Assembly: GCA_019775845.1 (NCBI GenBank)
Contig: JADQAV010000038.1
Coordinates: 124,001 to 188,000 of the forward strand
Origin: Myrmaecium sp. VS I D KN 1
Taxonomy: Eukaryota; Ascomycota; Dothideomycetes; Valsariales; Valsariaceae
Length of the DNA stretch: 64,000 nt
Direction: 5' to 3'
A model generated the notes under the pieces. The model was given only the letters and a program-made list of their open reading frames with translations. It made no database searches and had not been told where the DNA came from. Of the stretch, positions 57,101 through 64,000 are shown piece after piece. A program made the position numbers and the translations under genes. The stretch's first letter is position 1. Each line of letters starts with the position of its first letter.

Positions 57101-57758
57101 CGCCTCTCTGTCCGTCTCCTCCGGCAGGATCGCCTCTCTTGGATGAGCCACGCGGTTCACCTCCCTGTTTTGCGTGTTTTCCACCGCGACCCCCACGGCC
57201 TCTTCCACGTGCGGAGCTACGGCCACGGGGTCCTAGTCGTGCTGGACCAGAGACCTCTTCGTCTCCGGAAACGAGGCCATCGTCAAACGCACCCAAGTCA
57301 TCGTCTTCTGACAGATGATAGTCCGGGTCTTCCTCATAAAGGTCAACGTCGTCGAGTTTTTCAAGCACTGCTTCCTCTTCTTGCGACGCCTCGTCGCTAC
57401 TTTCTAAGTCATCGTTGTTTCTGGTTTCGAAAAGCGGATGGGTTATCGAAGGGTCAGCATAACCTTGTGGGGTACTTGCGAGTCCGTACGCATCATCGCC
57501 CAAATCATCTGCCACAGTATCTGAGCGGTTCGGATTCGGTATGAAACCTTCATGGACCACCGGGCCGCTCTGATATGAATACGCTGCATTCGAATGTGTG
57601 TGAACATCATGGGCTGAAGGAGGATAACTCCCGTATGCTTGGTGGTGAAGGAATGGTTCGAAATATCCATCATATTCAGAGTTCTCGTCATATTGGTTCT
57701 CTGGCCGAGGAAACCCATAATCATCATGCGAACTGCTGATCTGGCCGTATTCCTCCAT
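54192..57758 (-). CDS. sfc4: TFIIIC subunit Sfc4/Tfc4 (tau131-type, TPR protein)
   Basis: One uninterrupted frame gives 1188 residues, the only multi-kilobase gene here without an intron. Seen: an acidic, Tyr-rich N-terminus; an Arg/Gly-rich linker (RGRGRGGRGGKH, about 180-195); and two TPR arrays. The first runs from about residue 235 (ALMEKNFEEALDYATRAITHNPE) through MWWYLAERTLDFEEL and AYQCYTQIIKLNPNDYEAK. The second, after an acidic insert (residues near 700), ends with TYTAALNYYFRAYVLTPADPILCLSIATAYL. Known: this subunit of the A-box binding half of TFIIIC recruits TFIIIB and Pol III to tRNA and 5S genes. The WYLAE and NPNDYEAKRKKLELD blocks are family hallmarks. Confidence 0.93.
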   Translation of the reverse strand: MEEYGQISSSHDDYGFPRPENQYDENSEYDGYFEPFLHHQAYGSYPPSAHDVHTHSNAAYSYQSGPVVHEGFIPNPNRSDTVADDLGDDAYGLASTPQGYADPSITHPLFETRNNDDLESSDEASQEEEAVLEKLDDVDLYEEDPDYHLSEDDDLGAFDDGLVSGDEEVSGPARLGPRGRSSARGRGRGGRGGKHAKQGGEPRGSSKRGDPAGGDGQRGGFRGKRGSRRVADPGREFKRLQGGATEALMEKNFEEALDYATRAITHNPEIFAAHSLLSEVYRAMGKEKESLYALFVGAYTKRDPEMWWYLAERTLDFEELGEDRLWQAYQCYTQIIKLNPNDYEAKRKKLELDLEMGNEGKARTQCIRMLKVMPGDTDTLCLLADLCSKSGDTLKAVNQFEASFDYFLKGNSSLKPELGWNLLNMYLELVQGHKRSQYALSRLRQISRWLLGRAEETYWDEIDDDREWDYSDEPRRVQIPQFQPQKFPEESYGAGMPWEIKIKLGLLRLTFGPEHLSEALQHFELLQPDDPNSPHITRSPDALRDVGDALTKYGHYKEALRFYEPLRQTPLEATNPYFLQLAKCYLGLKRVADAIDCYEIVIQRSPTNAEARVQRARLYEEQGDIENATRLAKEIVDMGKGRLLSKTRLQGLIEKQSQGPRYLRPLRPLMAKPAALQSTSMLGSTSNLGPMQRAVVLPEMPTDEPMITDDEDGDEDEEDEEEERVRKRPRATGRRPTGPRPLSTRKRIKELNPEYWDRLRNAQERNQRVKDMFEELRALQSQVEEDDEEAIADWMEAAAFVIADFSNFKAFFPRRDKNIKFAGYSTRAYRDKIAPEEMEVLAKKHNDAENGEVVGNDASEQEIPTDYRDISFDEWLDVFLRYSFLAAKLWQKKECFETLKTASAANVFFHDKMREQKIYVCWLACSLMLQDDEQLVATCRWFIKKYPFAGDIARLYGASHRFFPFSPRFYNSGPAQKFILRQIKAMDFGLLTHEQRLSYNFTPQNWASYTAHAGLLQRHDPSMLMMYGHVLAAGGTYTAALNYYFRAYVLTPADPILCLSIATAYLQLALKRQSENRHYQIQQGISFLTRYHALRTGAGADPAFVQEAEFNVGRAWHLLGVTHLAVEQYRKVLALSERVREANRARAGREPDTEDFAAEAAFALQTILALGEDFAAAKAVTDQWLVIE

Positions 57759-58388
57759 CTTAGCTTCTACCCACCTAAAAGTAGAGTCTTTCCGTGTCCT
57801 GCAGCGTCTTTATCGTCCATAGGATAGTTTGTCTCAGAGCAATGCACACCAGGACGAGCAAAAGGGAAAAGACGCGGAAGAAAAGAGGTTGAAGTAATAA
57901 TACGGAAAGAAACATAAGAGGCTTAGTGTAGAAATATTAGTAATATAGTTGCATTAAGAGCTTGAGGCCTCAGGCGCAACGAGGTCCCTTGGTCCCTCTG
58001 CTTTGATAATAAGGCAATGACCAAGACATGATATTTTAACTTTTCCTTGTGCTTGTATCAGAACTGTCTACTCAAGTTTCTGATTGTGTAAGACAGCCTC
58101 ACCCTCATCGAGCACGAAGCATGTGCTAGGTCGGCCTTCCCACGGCTAGTCGAGCTCTCAAAAGCTAGGAAGCTGTGCACAGAAACGGCGAGTAAATACC
58201 TATTCTCTAATTGCTAAAGGAATCATACCCAAGCCTAAGCCAAATCCAAACTTGAGAATAAAGCTTACGATGATTCTGTTCCTTGTGCGCGCTTCTCTAA
58301 GTGGGTCGTCCAGTGAGCTCACGATACTTGCAGCATCTAATCCAACACGCCTAAACACCTTCCAATGCAAGTGACCAAGTGCCTTCTG
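57759..58388. other. Intergenic: SFC4 promoter and SYS1 3' flank
   Basis: 630 bp between two minus-strand genes. The stretch is AT-rich around 57880-58060. No gene or repeat recognised. Confidence 0.45.
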
Positions 58389-59078
58389 CTATGCAGGCGC
58401 ATCACGTATAGGAACCATCTCATAAGTGCCCCCGCCATCCTGCGCGCCCCTCGTTATACCACCATTAGCCCCAAACAAGGAGCCATCCTCCAAGGCTTCC
58501 TGCACTCCCGCAGCAGTACTTGTTGTCCGAGTCGACGAGCCACCGAACTTGATGGGCCGTAGTTCCCGCCATTGACAGCTCCAAATGCCGAGGAAAGTCA
58601 TCAAACTGGCACTTGCTATCTGGAGTGTCCACCAGAACCATGTCGTTGGGATGGAATGAGAATAGAGGGATGTGACTATCAGGTGCAAGAAATGCACCGT
58701 TATAGCGAAGTCTGGCACCAGCTTCGATCGGGCGACGAGGAGAAGGATAAATATCACACTGCATTGAGTTAGCTTCGATGTCACCCCAAAATCTAAATTA
58801 CTCGACGAAGGACCGCAGCTCAGGGCTTACCAAATGAGACTATTAAGCATCCAGACGAGGCCTAGCATCCAGCCGACAGTGATATCAGGCCGCAATGTTC
58901 GCCAGCTCAGCAGAAGGTCAAGGCTGATCTCCCGCCCCGCCACAAGGGCGGTAAAGATGATGAGCGCGGCGGCGCATGCATAATAGGCAAGTTGAAGCAC
59001 GACGATCTGAGTGAAGATGCGTAAAGGGGAAAGGTCCGCAAGAGCGCCCGGTCGCGGCGGACGACGCCTACGCGCCAT
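58389..59078 (-). CDS. sys1: Golgi membrane protein Sys1
   Basis: Two exons, 59078-58831 and 58758-58389, with a 72-nt intron (GTAAGC, GCTAACTC branch, AATGCAG), give 205 residues. Seen: RRRRPPRPGALADLSPLRIFTQI at the start and four membrane helices near residues 21-48, 66-94, 100-116 and 122-150, with the family blocks FAITVHFLHLIVTSLYSHSIPTTWFWW and a soluble C-terminal tail. The splice falls inside helix 2 and restores NSLICVIFILLL. Known: Sys1 recruits the GTPase Arl3 (ARFRP1 in animals) to the trans-Golgi, upstream of Arl1 and golgins. Diverges from COA6 over 402 bp. Confidence 0.92.
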
Positions 59079-59480
59079 GAGCCTAAGGGGAGGGACGTGT
59101 GGCGGTCCCTGAACGTATTAACAGAGGTTGCACATGGGGGTTGAGGAGGCAACACGTCGCAGCACTGTTGAAGGCGGTAGACATGCTCTCGGGATAGAGT
59201 ACCTAGAAAGTAACTCCTATTCCCGTACGTCACACGTGACGTGATGATATCGGAGGTCGGGGGTCGGGGAAAATCATCCCGGCCGCATTACCTCACTTCC
59301 GTATGTTTCGCGGGTGGGTGCGTTTGCAGCAACTCTTCAACCTCCAAGCTCATCGTAAGTGCGCCCTCTGGCTCAGACACTGGGATCTTGCGCTCATGCG
59401 ACTGCCGCAGATTGTGCAGAGGTCCTTAATCAGAAGCCAGCATCTTGAGACTACGAGCTTCCCGTATAGCGACAGTAGCA
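59079..59480. promoter_or_regulatory. Divergent promoter region of SYS1 and COA6
   Basis: 402 bp between two starts facing away from each other. CGTCACACGTGACGTGAT near 59226-59243 contains the palindrome TCACACGTGA-like core CACGTG, an E-box word bound by fungal bHLH factors. Occupancy is inference. Confidence 0.45.
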
Positions 59481-59902
59481 ATGGGCTGGTTTTCATCGAC
59501 AGAGCCAGCTGCACCAGCCGGGCCTAAACCTACTGCAGATGGAGCTTTTGAGGCGCCAAATCGTACTGGGCGGGCCCAGTGCTGGGAAGCACGGGATGCT
59601 TACTTCGCTTGTCTGGATCGCAACAACATTCTTGACAGTATCAAGGACAAGGACCAAGCGGAGCAGCATTGTAAAGTAGAAGGCCAAAACTTCGATAAGA
59701 ATTGCGCCTCAAGTTGGGTAAGCGGGTCCAGAGGAAGACATCCCAACTGATTGGCATATGCGGTGCCGGTCTATTCCTGTTGCGTGCCCAGGTCGTTAAC
59801 TTATTCGAACAGGTGCAGTACTTCAAGAAGCGGAGAGTTGTCGAGTATAACAAGGAGCAAACGCTGAAGAAGCTCAATGCAGAAGGCGCGCAATCGCTAT
59901 AG
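59481..59902 (+). CDS. coa6: Cytochrome c oxidase assembly factor 6 (COA6)
   Basis: Two exons, 59481-59717 and 59813-59902, with a 95-nt intron (GTAAGC..CGAACAG), give 108 residues. Seen: MGWFSS at the start, the twin Cys motif Cys34-X9-Cys44 (CWEARDAYFAC) and Cys64-X10-Cys75 (CKVEGQNFDKNC), then SSWVQYFKKRRVV rebuilt over the splice. Known: COA6 is an intermembrane-space protein imported by Mia40 that acts in copper delivery to Cox2. The CX9C/CX10C spacing is specific to COA6 among twin-Cys proteins. Confidence 0.94.
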
Positions 59903-60054
59903 CTTACAAAAATCTCTGAAGTCATGCTCCAACGACCGGAAGAGCTGTAAATAATTCGAAATGCTATCTCCTCTAACGACTTGAATCCCGCCACGTTTTG
60001 AAGATTCGTCGAGCATTCTTCCGCATCAATAAGTAGTGCAGACTCGCTAGAGGG

Positions 60055-60344
60055 ATGCAAATTTTCACGATTACTATGAAGGGGAAGCTGGTTGTCAACA
60101 TCCGCGAACTGTGGTCCGTCGATTGGAGAAGAACGGAGAAACGGGCGTTCATCCGGATCTCGTAGATCATCTCCAAGGATGGTTGGCGAGAGGATCCTTT
60201 GGACGATGGCCGAAGCATTGGCCTCTTCGACTACGGTGGAGACGCCAGGACTATGGAATATTCAACCTTTCCTCGCCTGGAAGTCCGTCGCCGATATTTT
60301 CACCTGCTCAGCGCCCGCCTCCGGGATTGTGCAATTTGAAAGGG
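60055..60344 (+). pseudogene. Possible remnant or unrecognised exon pair
   Basis: One frame starting with ATG at 60055 reads MQIFTITMKGKLVVNIRELW and on to a TAG at 60163-60165, then continues in the same frame with GWREDPLDDGRSIGLFDYGG and EYSTFPRLEVRRRYFHLLSA before a second stop. The composition looks like protein (balanced charge, aromatic residues), unlike nearby chance frames. I do not recognise a family. It may be a decayed host gene, or exons of a gene whose introns I could not place. Low confidence. Confidence 0.25.
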
Positions 60345-60475
60345 CGTGGAATTCTGCCACGATCCGGAGTAATCGAAAGCGCTCCGCTGAATGGAAACGT
60401 TACGCTGCAGGCGTTCTAGCGGCCTCAGTTTCCAAGAAAAATGAAAAGTATGCAGGTTGCATTCATTTCAGTCCC

Positions 60476-60511
60476 GTTCATGCCCCCGTTCATGCCCCCA
60501 TTCATGCTCCT
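60476..60511 (+). repeat. Short tandem repeat of GTTCATGCCCCC
   Basis: Two exact 12-bp units and one unit with three changes follow each other, then a partial copy. Outside any supported gene. Confidence 0.75.
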
Positions 60512-60729
60512 GGTTCATGTGATGGTACGTATTGCAAGAGTGGACGACAGCGCGTTACAGAGCTTCAAAGGACTTTTATTTCTTAGCGTTACTACGTGAA
60601 TTCGTTAGGAGCGTGATCTTTCAGGTAGCCCAGCTACCGGAGTACTCGCATGTCTGATCATCAAATACTTGGTGATTTCGAAATGACATTACGTCTGCGC
60701 GTGCCGAAGCGACTGGCTTGGGGTGCAGC

Positions 60730-61671
60730 CTATCGGTATGTGGTGGGGAAAATGTTGGACGGATCGAACTCTCTCTGGAAAACATCGTACTCTGGCGCGG
60801 CCCCTTTCGCGATGCCTGGTGGGTTTGTCTCGATGGCAAACACAACGTTCGCGAAGACACCGTTGAATTCCTTCTCTTCAAACAACAGCTTCCTCCACAT
60901 CTTAGCAACTTCAGCGATGGGGTTCCGGAAGACAGGTCCTACCCCAAAGGCGCCCAGGCAGATATTTTTGTGGTGATGACGAGCAGCAATACGGAGGACA
61001 GTGCGCATTTTCTCGGCCATCAGCTCTTTCTCTTGTTCGAATGAGTATTGCGTACCGCTCTCATCAAGTTTGGGTCTCTTAACGGGGGCCACCGAGATCA
61101 CTGGTACGGACTCAAACTCTCTCCACACCTGATACTGCTCCGGGCCGTCTCGGAAAACCACTAGTTCAGAGTCAGCTCTAAGGGTAGTCCCAGTGCATCG
61201 CATAGGTTCCTTGATGGAGGATTTACCAACGTTAGGAGAGTAGATCCCGCCGCTCGGGGGTAGCGGGTAACAGGAACGCCCAGGAACGTTGAAGCTGTTG
61301 AGAGCTTGAACCAGGTTGCTTCTCCGCGCAAAGCACTCTTCAGGCGCCATGAGACCCGACTCCCAATCCCCTCCAGGCCGCCTCTCGTTGGCTACGTTCA
61401 CGACTGGCACACGTTGGTTCGGGTCCGCGTTTGAATTTTGCACGTTGTACCGGTACCAGCCCAGCGCAACATCCACTGGGTCGCCATCGATCACCGCAAC
61501 CCTGAGTCGCTGCTTAGATCGAAGCTCGGGTGTAACTCTTATGGAAGAGGAGTCCAGGTAAAAGGTTGATTCTGAAGGGTATTGGCCATACATCGTTCTT
61601 TCAATGTACGGAATGTAGTGCCTCTTAGCCTCTGCCGCGATGTCTGAGGGTTTGGGCTTCGCGGGAGGCAT
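60730..61671 (-). CDS. TIGR02452/microbial PARG-like macro-domain protein
   Basis: Two exons, 61671-61227 and 61160-60730, with a 66-nt intron (GTAAATCC, CTGACTC branch, GAACTAG), give 291 residues. The splice restores GIYSPNVVVFRDGPEQY. Without it the frame stays open with 22 unrelated residues. Seen: an N-terminal helix (DIAAEAKRHYIPYIERT), the ADP-ribose-site block VVNVANERRPGGDWESG, then APEECFARRSNL with Glu111-Glu112 in the place of the PARG QEE signature, and a macro-fold C-terminus (LGAFGVGPVFRNPIAEVAKMW). Known: bacterial-type PARG enzymes use GGG-X6-8-QEE to cleave poly(ADP-ribose). Here the third Gly is Asp102 and Gln is Pro110, so activity is uncertain although the key Glu is kept. 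A TATATATA lies about 110 nt before the start. Confidence 0.85.
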   Translation of the reverse strand: MPPAKPKPSDIAAEAKRHYIPYIERTMYGQYPSESTFYLDSSSIRVTPELRSKQRLRVAVIDGDPVDVALGWYRYNVQNSNADPNQRVPVVNVANERRPGGDWESGLMAPEECFARRSNLVQALNSFNVPGRSCYPLPPSGGIYSPNVGKSSIKEPMRCTGTTLRADSELVVFRDGPEQYQVWREFESVPVISVAPVKRPKLDESGTQYSFEQEKELMAEKMRTVLRIAARHHHKNICLGAFGVGPVFRNPIAEVAKMWRKLLFEEKEFNGVFANVVFAIETNPPGIAKGAAPEYDVFQREFDPSNIFPTTYR

Positions 61672-63433
61672 TGTGATGACTTCAGGAACAAATCGTCAAT
61701 GGAGGCAAACAAAAGAATGAGAGTGACAAACGGATGATGAGCAACTATGTCTTCCTCCGCAATGAGAATACTTGGGTATATATAGAGTTGAGAAATGCAT
61801 GAGAGACGTAGCAGGAGGATTTCGTAGGCCAAATATTTGCATCAGGCCGTCAATTTGTAGCTATGGCAAAAGCCCATTCCACCAAGGCTAGAACTGAATT
61901 CCGTGACCAGGCGTTTTCCGCTCGCTAAGGGGTTTTAACAGAGATCAAGTGCAGATCCGGCACTTAGCCATGGTGCCAGGGGCTTGGAGTACGCTTCCCA
62001 GATGCACTGTGGGTAACGGGAAGGTCTAGGTATGGGCCGGTACATCTACCATGCCTGGCCACGGGAGAGGGCGCCTGGGCGGACGGCAAGGGGTTTAGGA
62101 AGCAGAGCTCTACTTTGACTGGCCGCCTCTGACAATTCCGAAGCCGACTATTCTAGTTACGCAAGCGGCTTGAGTAAGTGTTTGAGGACCGTCGACCGGC
62201 TCACAAAAACCCGGGGAGCGGGCGTAGGAAGGGAAGGACGGCTGGGGCGTCGAGGACGTGATGTTCCCGCACGGGCTAGCAGATACTGCACACAATTGTG
62301 CTGTAGTAATGGTGAACGACGGGATGTTGGTGGGATTTCGGAGACGGAGCCACCTAAAGAGAGATAAGACTGGAACAAGCATTAGCCCGATCGTCAGGGA
62401 TTCACTCCACTCGGCGAAAGAGATTTTAGCGTAAGATCTTGAGATGATGTGCAATCAGCGGAATCGTGCAGCGAATTGAGGCCCTTGGACGTGGGTCCGG
62501 AGGCGAAGGTTGAGGGCAAGGCGGTCGTTCTACTGCAAAACACGTACTATTAAGCTTCGAATGAGGCCCTCTGGACATCACAAGGCCGCTGGAATGGGTT
62601 GAGAGATGCATACGAAGTGGACCAAGGAGCGGAAGAGGAAAATTGTAGGTATCAAATGACTCTGATACGCCGCTTTGATGAAGGCGCCTGCTCCCCTCAT
62701 TCGAAACAGCTGCAGCTGTCTCTGTGAACTCATGTCGTACGAATGGCGGTTAGGGCGTTAGGACGGCGATCGACAGACAGGAGCATGGAGGCAGTGACAC
62801 GAGCCCTACACAGATACAAACCGCAGCGGCCGTCTCCGGGGCGGCGGTGATTGCTCCTCTGGAGAAAGAGAGCCGCTGGATCCTGGCCTCCTCGAACGCG
62901 GCTGCGGATCGATGAAGTACCTTTCCGCGCTCGTAGGCCCGCAATCCGGCTACGATACCCGCGGCGTACAAGTGATTTGCTCCCGAACAATGCCAACAGA
63001 TGGCCCATTGTGCTGTTATAGATCAATGATACGGAGTAGGAAGCGAGCTTGTTGATCATGCTGCCCAAGATCGTTGCGCCAGTCCGCGCTCGCAGCGTAA
63101 TACTGTCCGCGGAACCTCCTCGATCTCGGACATCGCAACCTGTCTTCAACTTCTGAGCGATCTGTGGACCGGAAGAGCATCAAGTTCGACAATAGGTTGT
63201 GAGTATGTCGGCAACATAACAGATGAAGTAGTAAACCCCTTGGTCTTCCTTGGAGGATGGTGCTTGAACCCACGGAGCGCGTGTGACAGCGGGCATGTGT
63301 CAAGGTCAAGCCCGGGCCTGGGACCTCTAACGAGATGTCGCGTAACCGGCCTTAGCAGGGCTGTCTCCTGCTAGCTTTCCATCCACTGAGGAGGTTGCAG
63401 ACCAGCAAACGACGACATCCTGTGAATCCGGCC
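61672..63433. other. 1.8-kb divergent intergenic region
   Basis: Between the PARG-like start (minus) and the AsnRS start (plus). It contains TATATATA at 61777-61784 and TACGGAGTA at 63030-63038. A minus-strand frame between about 62750 and 62971 (YAAGIVAGLRAYERGKV and following) looks slightly protein-like but has no recognisable family or clear start; I do not call it a gene. Confidence 0.4.
61777..61784 (-). promoter_or_regulatory. TATATATA box upstream of the PARG-like gene
   Basis: A symmetrical TATATATA lies 106-113 nt before the minus-strand ATG at 61671, a sensible distance for a TATA element and leader. Confidence 0.4.
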
Positions 63434-64000
63434 ATGCGCATATGGCCGTTCTCCCCGGGTTGCTGCTCGACAACGCTCGTGCACCCCTCGCGGTTTACAT
63501 CGCCGCGGCAGCTCGGCGTAAGATTTTCATCGAAGCTAGCAAGACCGAGCACTGCTGCACTTCTTGCCCAGCCGACTTCCACCGCAGCGACGCCATGTCG
63601 CAACCCCGGCGATACCATCACAGTTGACGGCTTTGTGAGGACGGTTCGCAAACAGAAACGGATTGCTTTCGCCGCGGTGGGAGATGGCAGTTCACTTGAC
63701 TCACTTCAAGTGGTGCTGAAACCGGATCAAGCCGAAGGGTGAGTTTTGGCCGGCTGTGAACGAGATAGTTCCAAGGACTGACGCCATCAATGTGCACAGC
63801 TTGTCTTCCGGTATTGCTGTCTCTATCACGGGGCAATGGCAACCTTCGCCTTCCGGCAAAGAGCAGGCCCATGAGCTCCACGCTGTCGATGTCCGGATTC
63901 TCGGCCAACACGATACTGCAGTACGTCATCCATCCCAATTCTTGCATTATACCCACATAAGATATGTTAACTTACGATTCTGTTTCTATAAAGACGTACC
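63434..64000 (+). CDS. slm5: Mitochondrial asparaginyl-tRNA synthetase, 5' part only
   Basis: Exons 63434-63738, 63800-63920 and 63994 to the window edge, with introns of 61 and 73 nt, are in phase. Seen: an N-terminal Arg/Ser-rich presequence-like stretch, then the OB-fold anticodon-binding domain: ITVDGFVRTVRKQKRIAFAA, LDSLQVVLKPDQAEGLSSG, AVSITGQWQPSPSG, HELHAVDVRILGQHDTA, and TYP at the last visible codons, as expected before the IQKK block of AsnRS. Known: class IIb synthetases of this type charge tRNA-Asn; the fungal organelle enzyme is Slm5. The catalytic domain lies outside the window. Confusion with AspRS is unlikely because of the short gap between the OB domain and the TYPxQKK block. 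Confidence 0.85.

Larger units (their letters stand above)
59903..60729. other. Intergenic stretch with an interrupted coding-like frame and a short tandem repeat
   Basis: The region lies between the COA6 stop and the 3' end of the PARG-like gene. It holds the coding-like stretch listed separately at 60055-60344 and a 12-bp tandem repeat at 60476-60511. The rest shows no gene. Confidence 0.4.

Noticed and set aside
62730-63149. Minus-strand frames with YAAGIVAGLRAYERGKV
   Set aside because: Slightly protein-like, but no clear start, splice pattern or family; kept only as a remark in the intergenic entry.
63016-63309. Possible tRNA because GGGTTCAAGC occurs on the minus strand near 63260
   Set aside because: The T-arm stem does not pair (the conserved G53-C61 pair is missing), and no acceptor or D-arm fits.
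1-64000. Transposable element, virus-like element, secondary-metabolite cluster or operon-like new system
   Set aside because: No transposase, reverse transcriptase, integrase, terminal repeats, polyketide or peptide synthase motifs were seen; the genes are unrelated housekeeping genes on both strands.

Overview
This 64 kb window looks like nuclear DNA of a filamentous ascomycete (Pezizomycotina). Genes are close together and often divergent. Introns are short (48-118 nt) with GT-AG borders and CTAAC/CTGAC-like branch sites. Several proteins are typical of filamentous fungi: an ApsB-type spindle pole body protein, BimE/APC1, a long fungal Nup37 and a WSC-domain protein. Introns were placed by reading both strands for splice signals, reading-frame continuity and family conservation. 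I cannot fix the order or genus; Eurotiomycetes is a guess.

Layout. 0.3-6.3 kb: apsB-like (minus) diverges from VPS51 (plus). 6.7-6.9 kb: a 5S rRNA gene whose 3' end falls in an assembly gap followed by a long T run. 6.9-9.97 kb: no gene seen, then a small Gln/Ala-rich orphan gene. 12-14.5 kb: eIF2A (minus). 15.4-24.2 kb: APC1/bimE (minus) diverging from a Nup37-like gene (plus). 24.4-28.9 kb: a PLP-dependent decarboxylase and NOP9 (both minus). 31.2-36 kb: a RINT1/Tip20 tether and the cohesin acetyltransferase ECO1 (both plus). 36.9-42.8 kb: a proline-rich protein (plus) facing a 1018-residue protein of unknown function (minus). 44.8-45.8 kb: a WSC-domain membrane sensor. 48.7-50 kb: a proline-rich orphan. 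50.2-54 kb: a LACTB2-like hydrolase, EFM5 and HNT1. 54.2-59.9 kb: TFIIIC subunit SFC4, SYS1 and COA6. 60.7-61.7 kb: a PARG/macro-like protein. 63.4-64 kb: the start of mitochondrial asparaginyl-tRNA synthetase.

Most genes are housekeeping: chromosome segregation and nuclear positioning (ApsB, APC1, Eco1, Nup37), vesicle tethering and Golgi function (Vps51, RINT1/Tip20, Sys1), RNA and translation (eIF2A, Nop9, Efm5, Sfc4, 5S rRNA, AsnRS) and mitochondria (Coa6, AsnRS). They form no operon or secondary-metabolite cluster. I found no recognisable transposon, virus-like element, CRISPR array or complete tRNA gene. I found no convincing new multi-gene system. The points most worth a second look are the gap-cut 5S gene, the orphan genes, a GC-AG intron, a 13-nt micro-exon, introns that leave the frame open, a recurrent TACGGAGTA motif, an interrupted coding-like stretch near 60.1 kb and several gene-free stretches of 1.5-3 kb.
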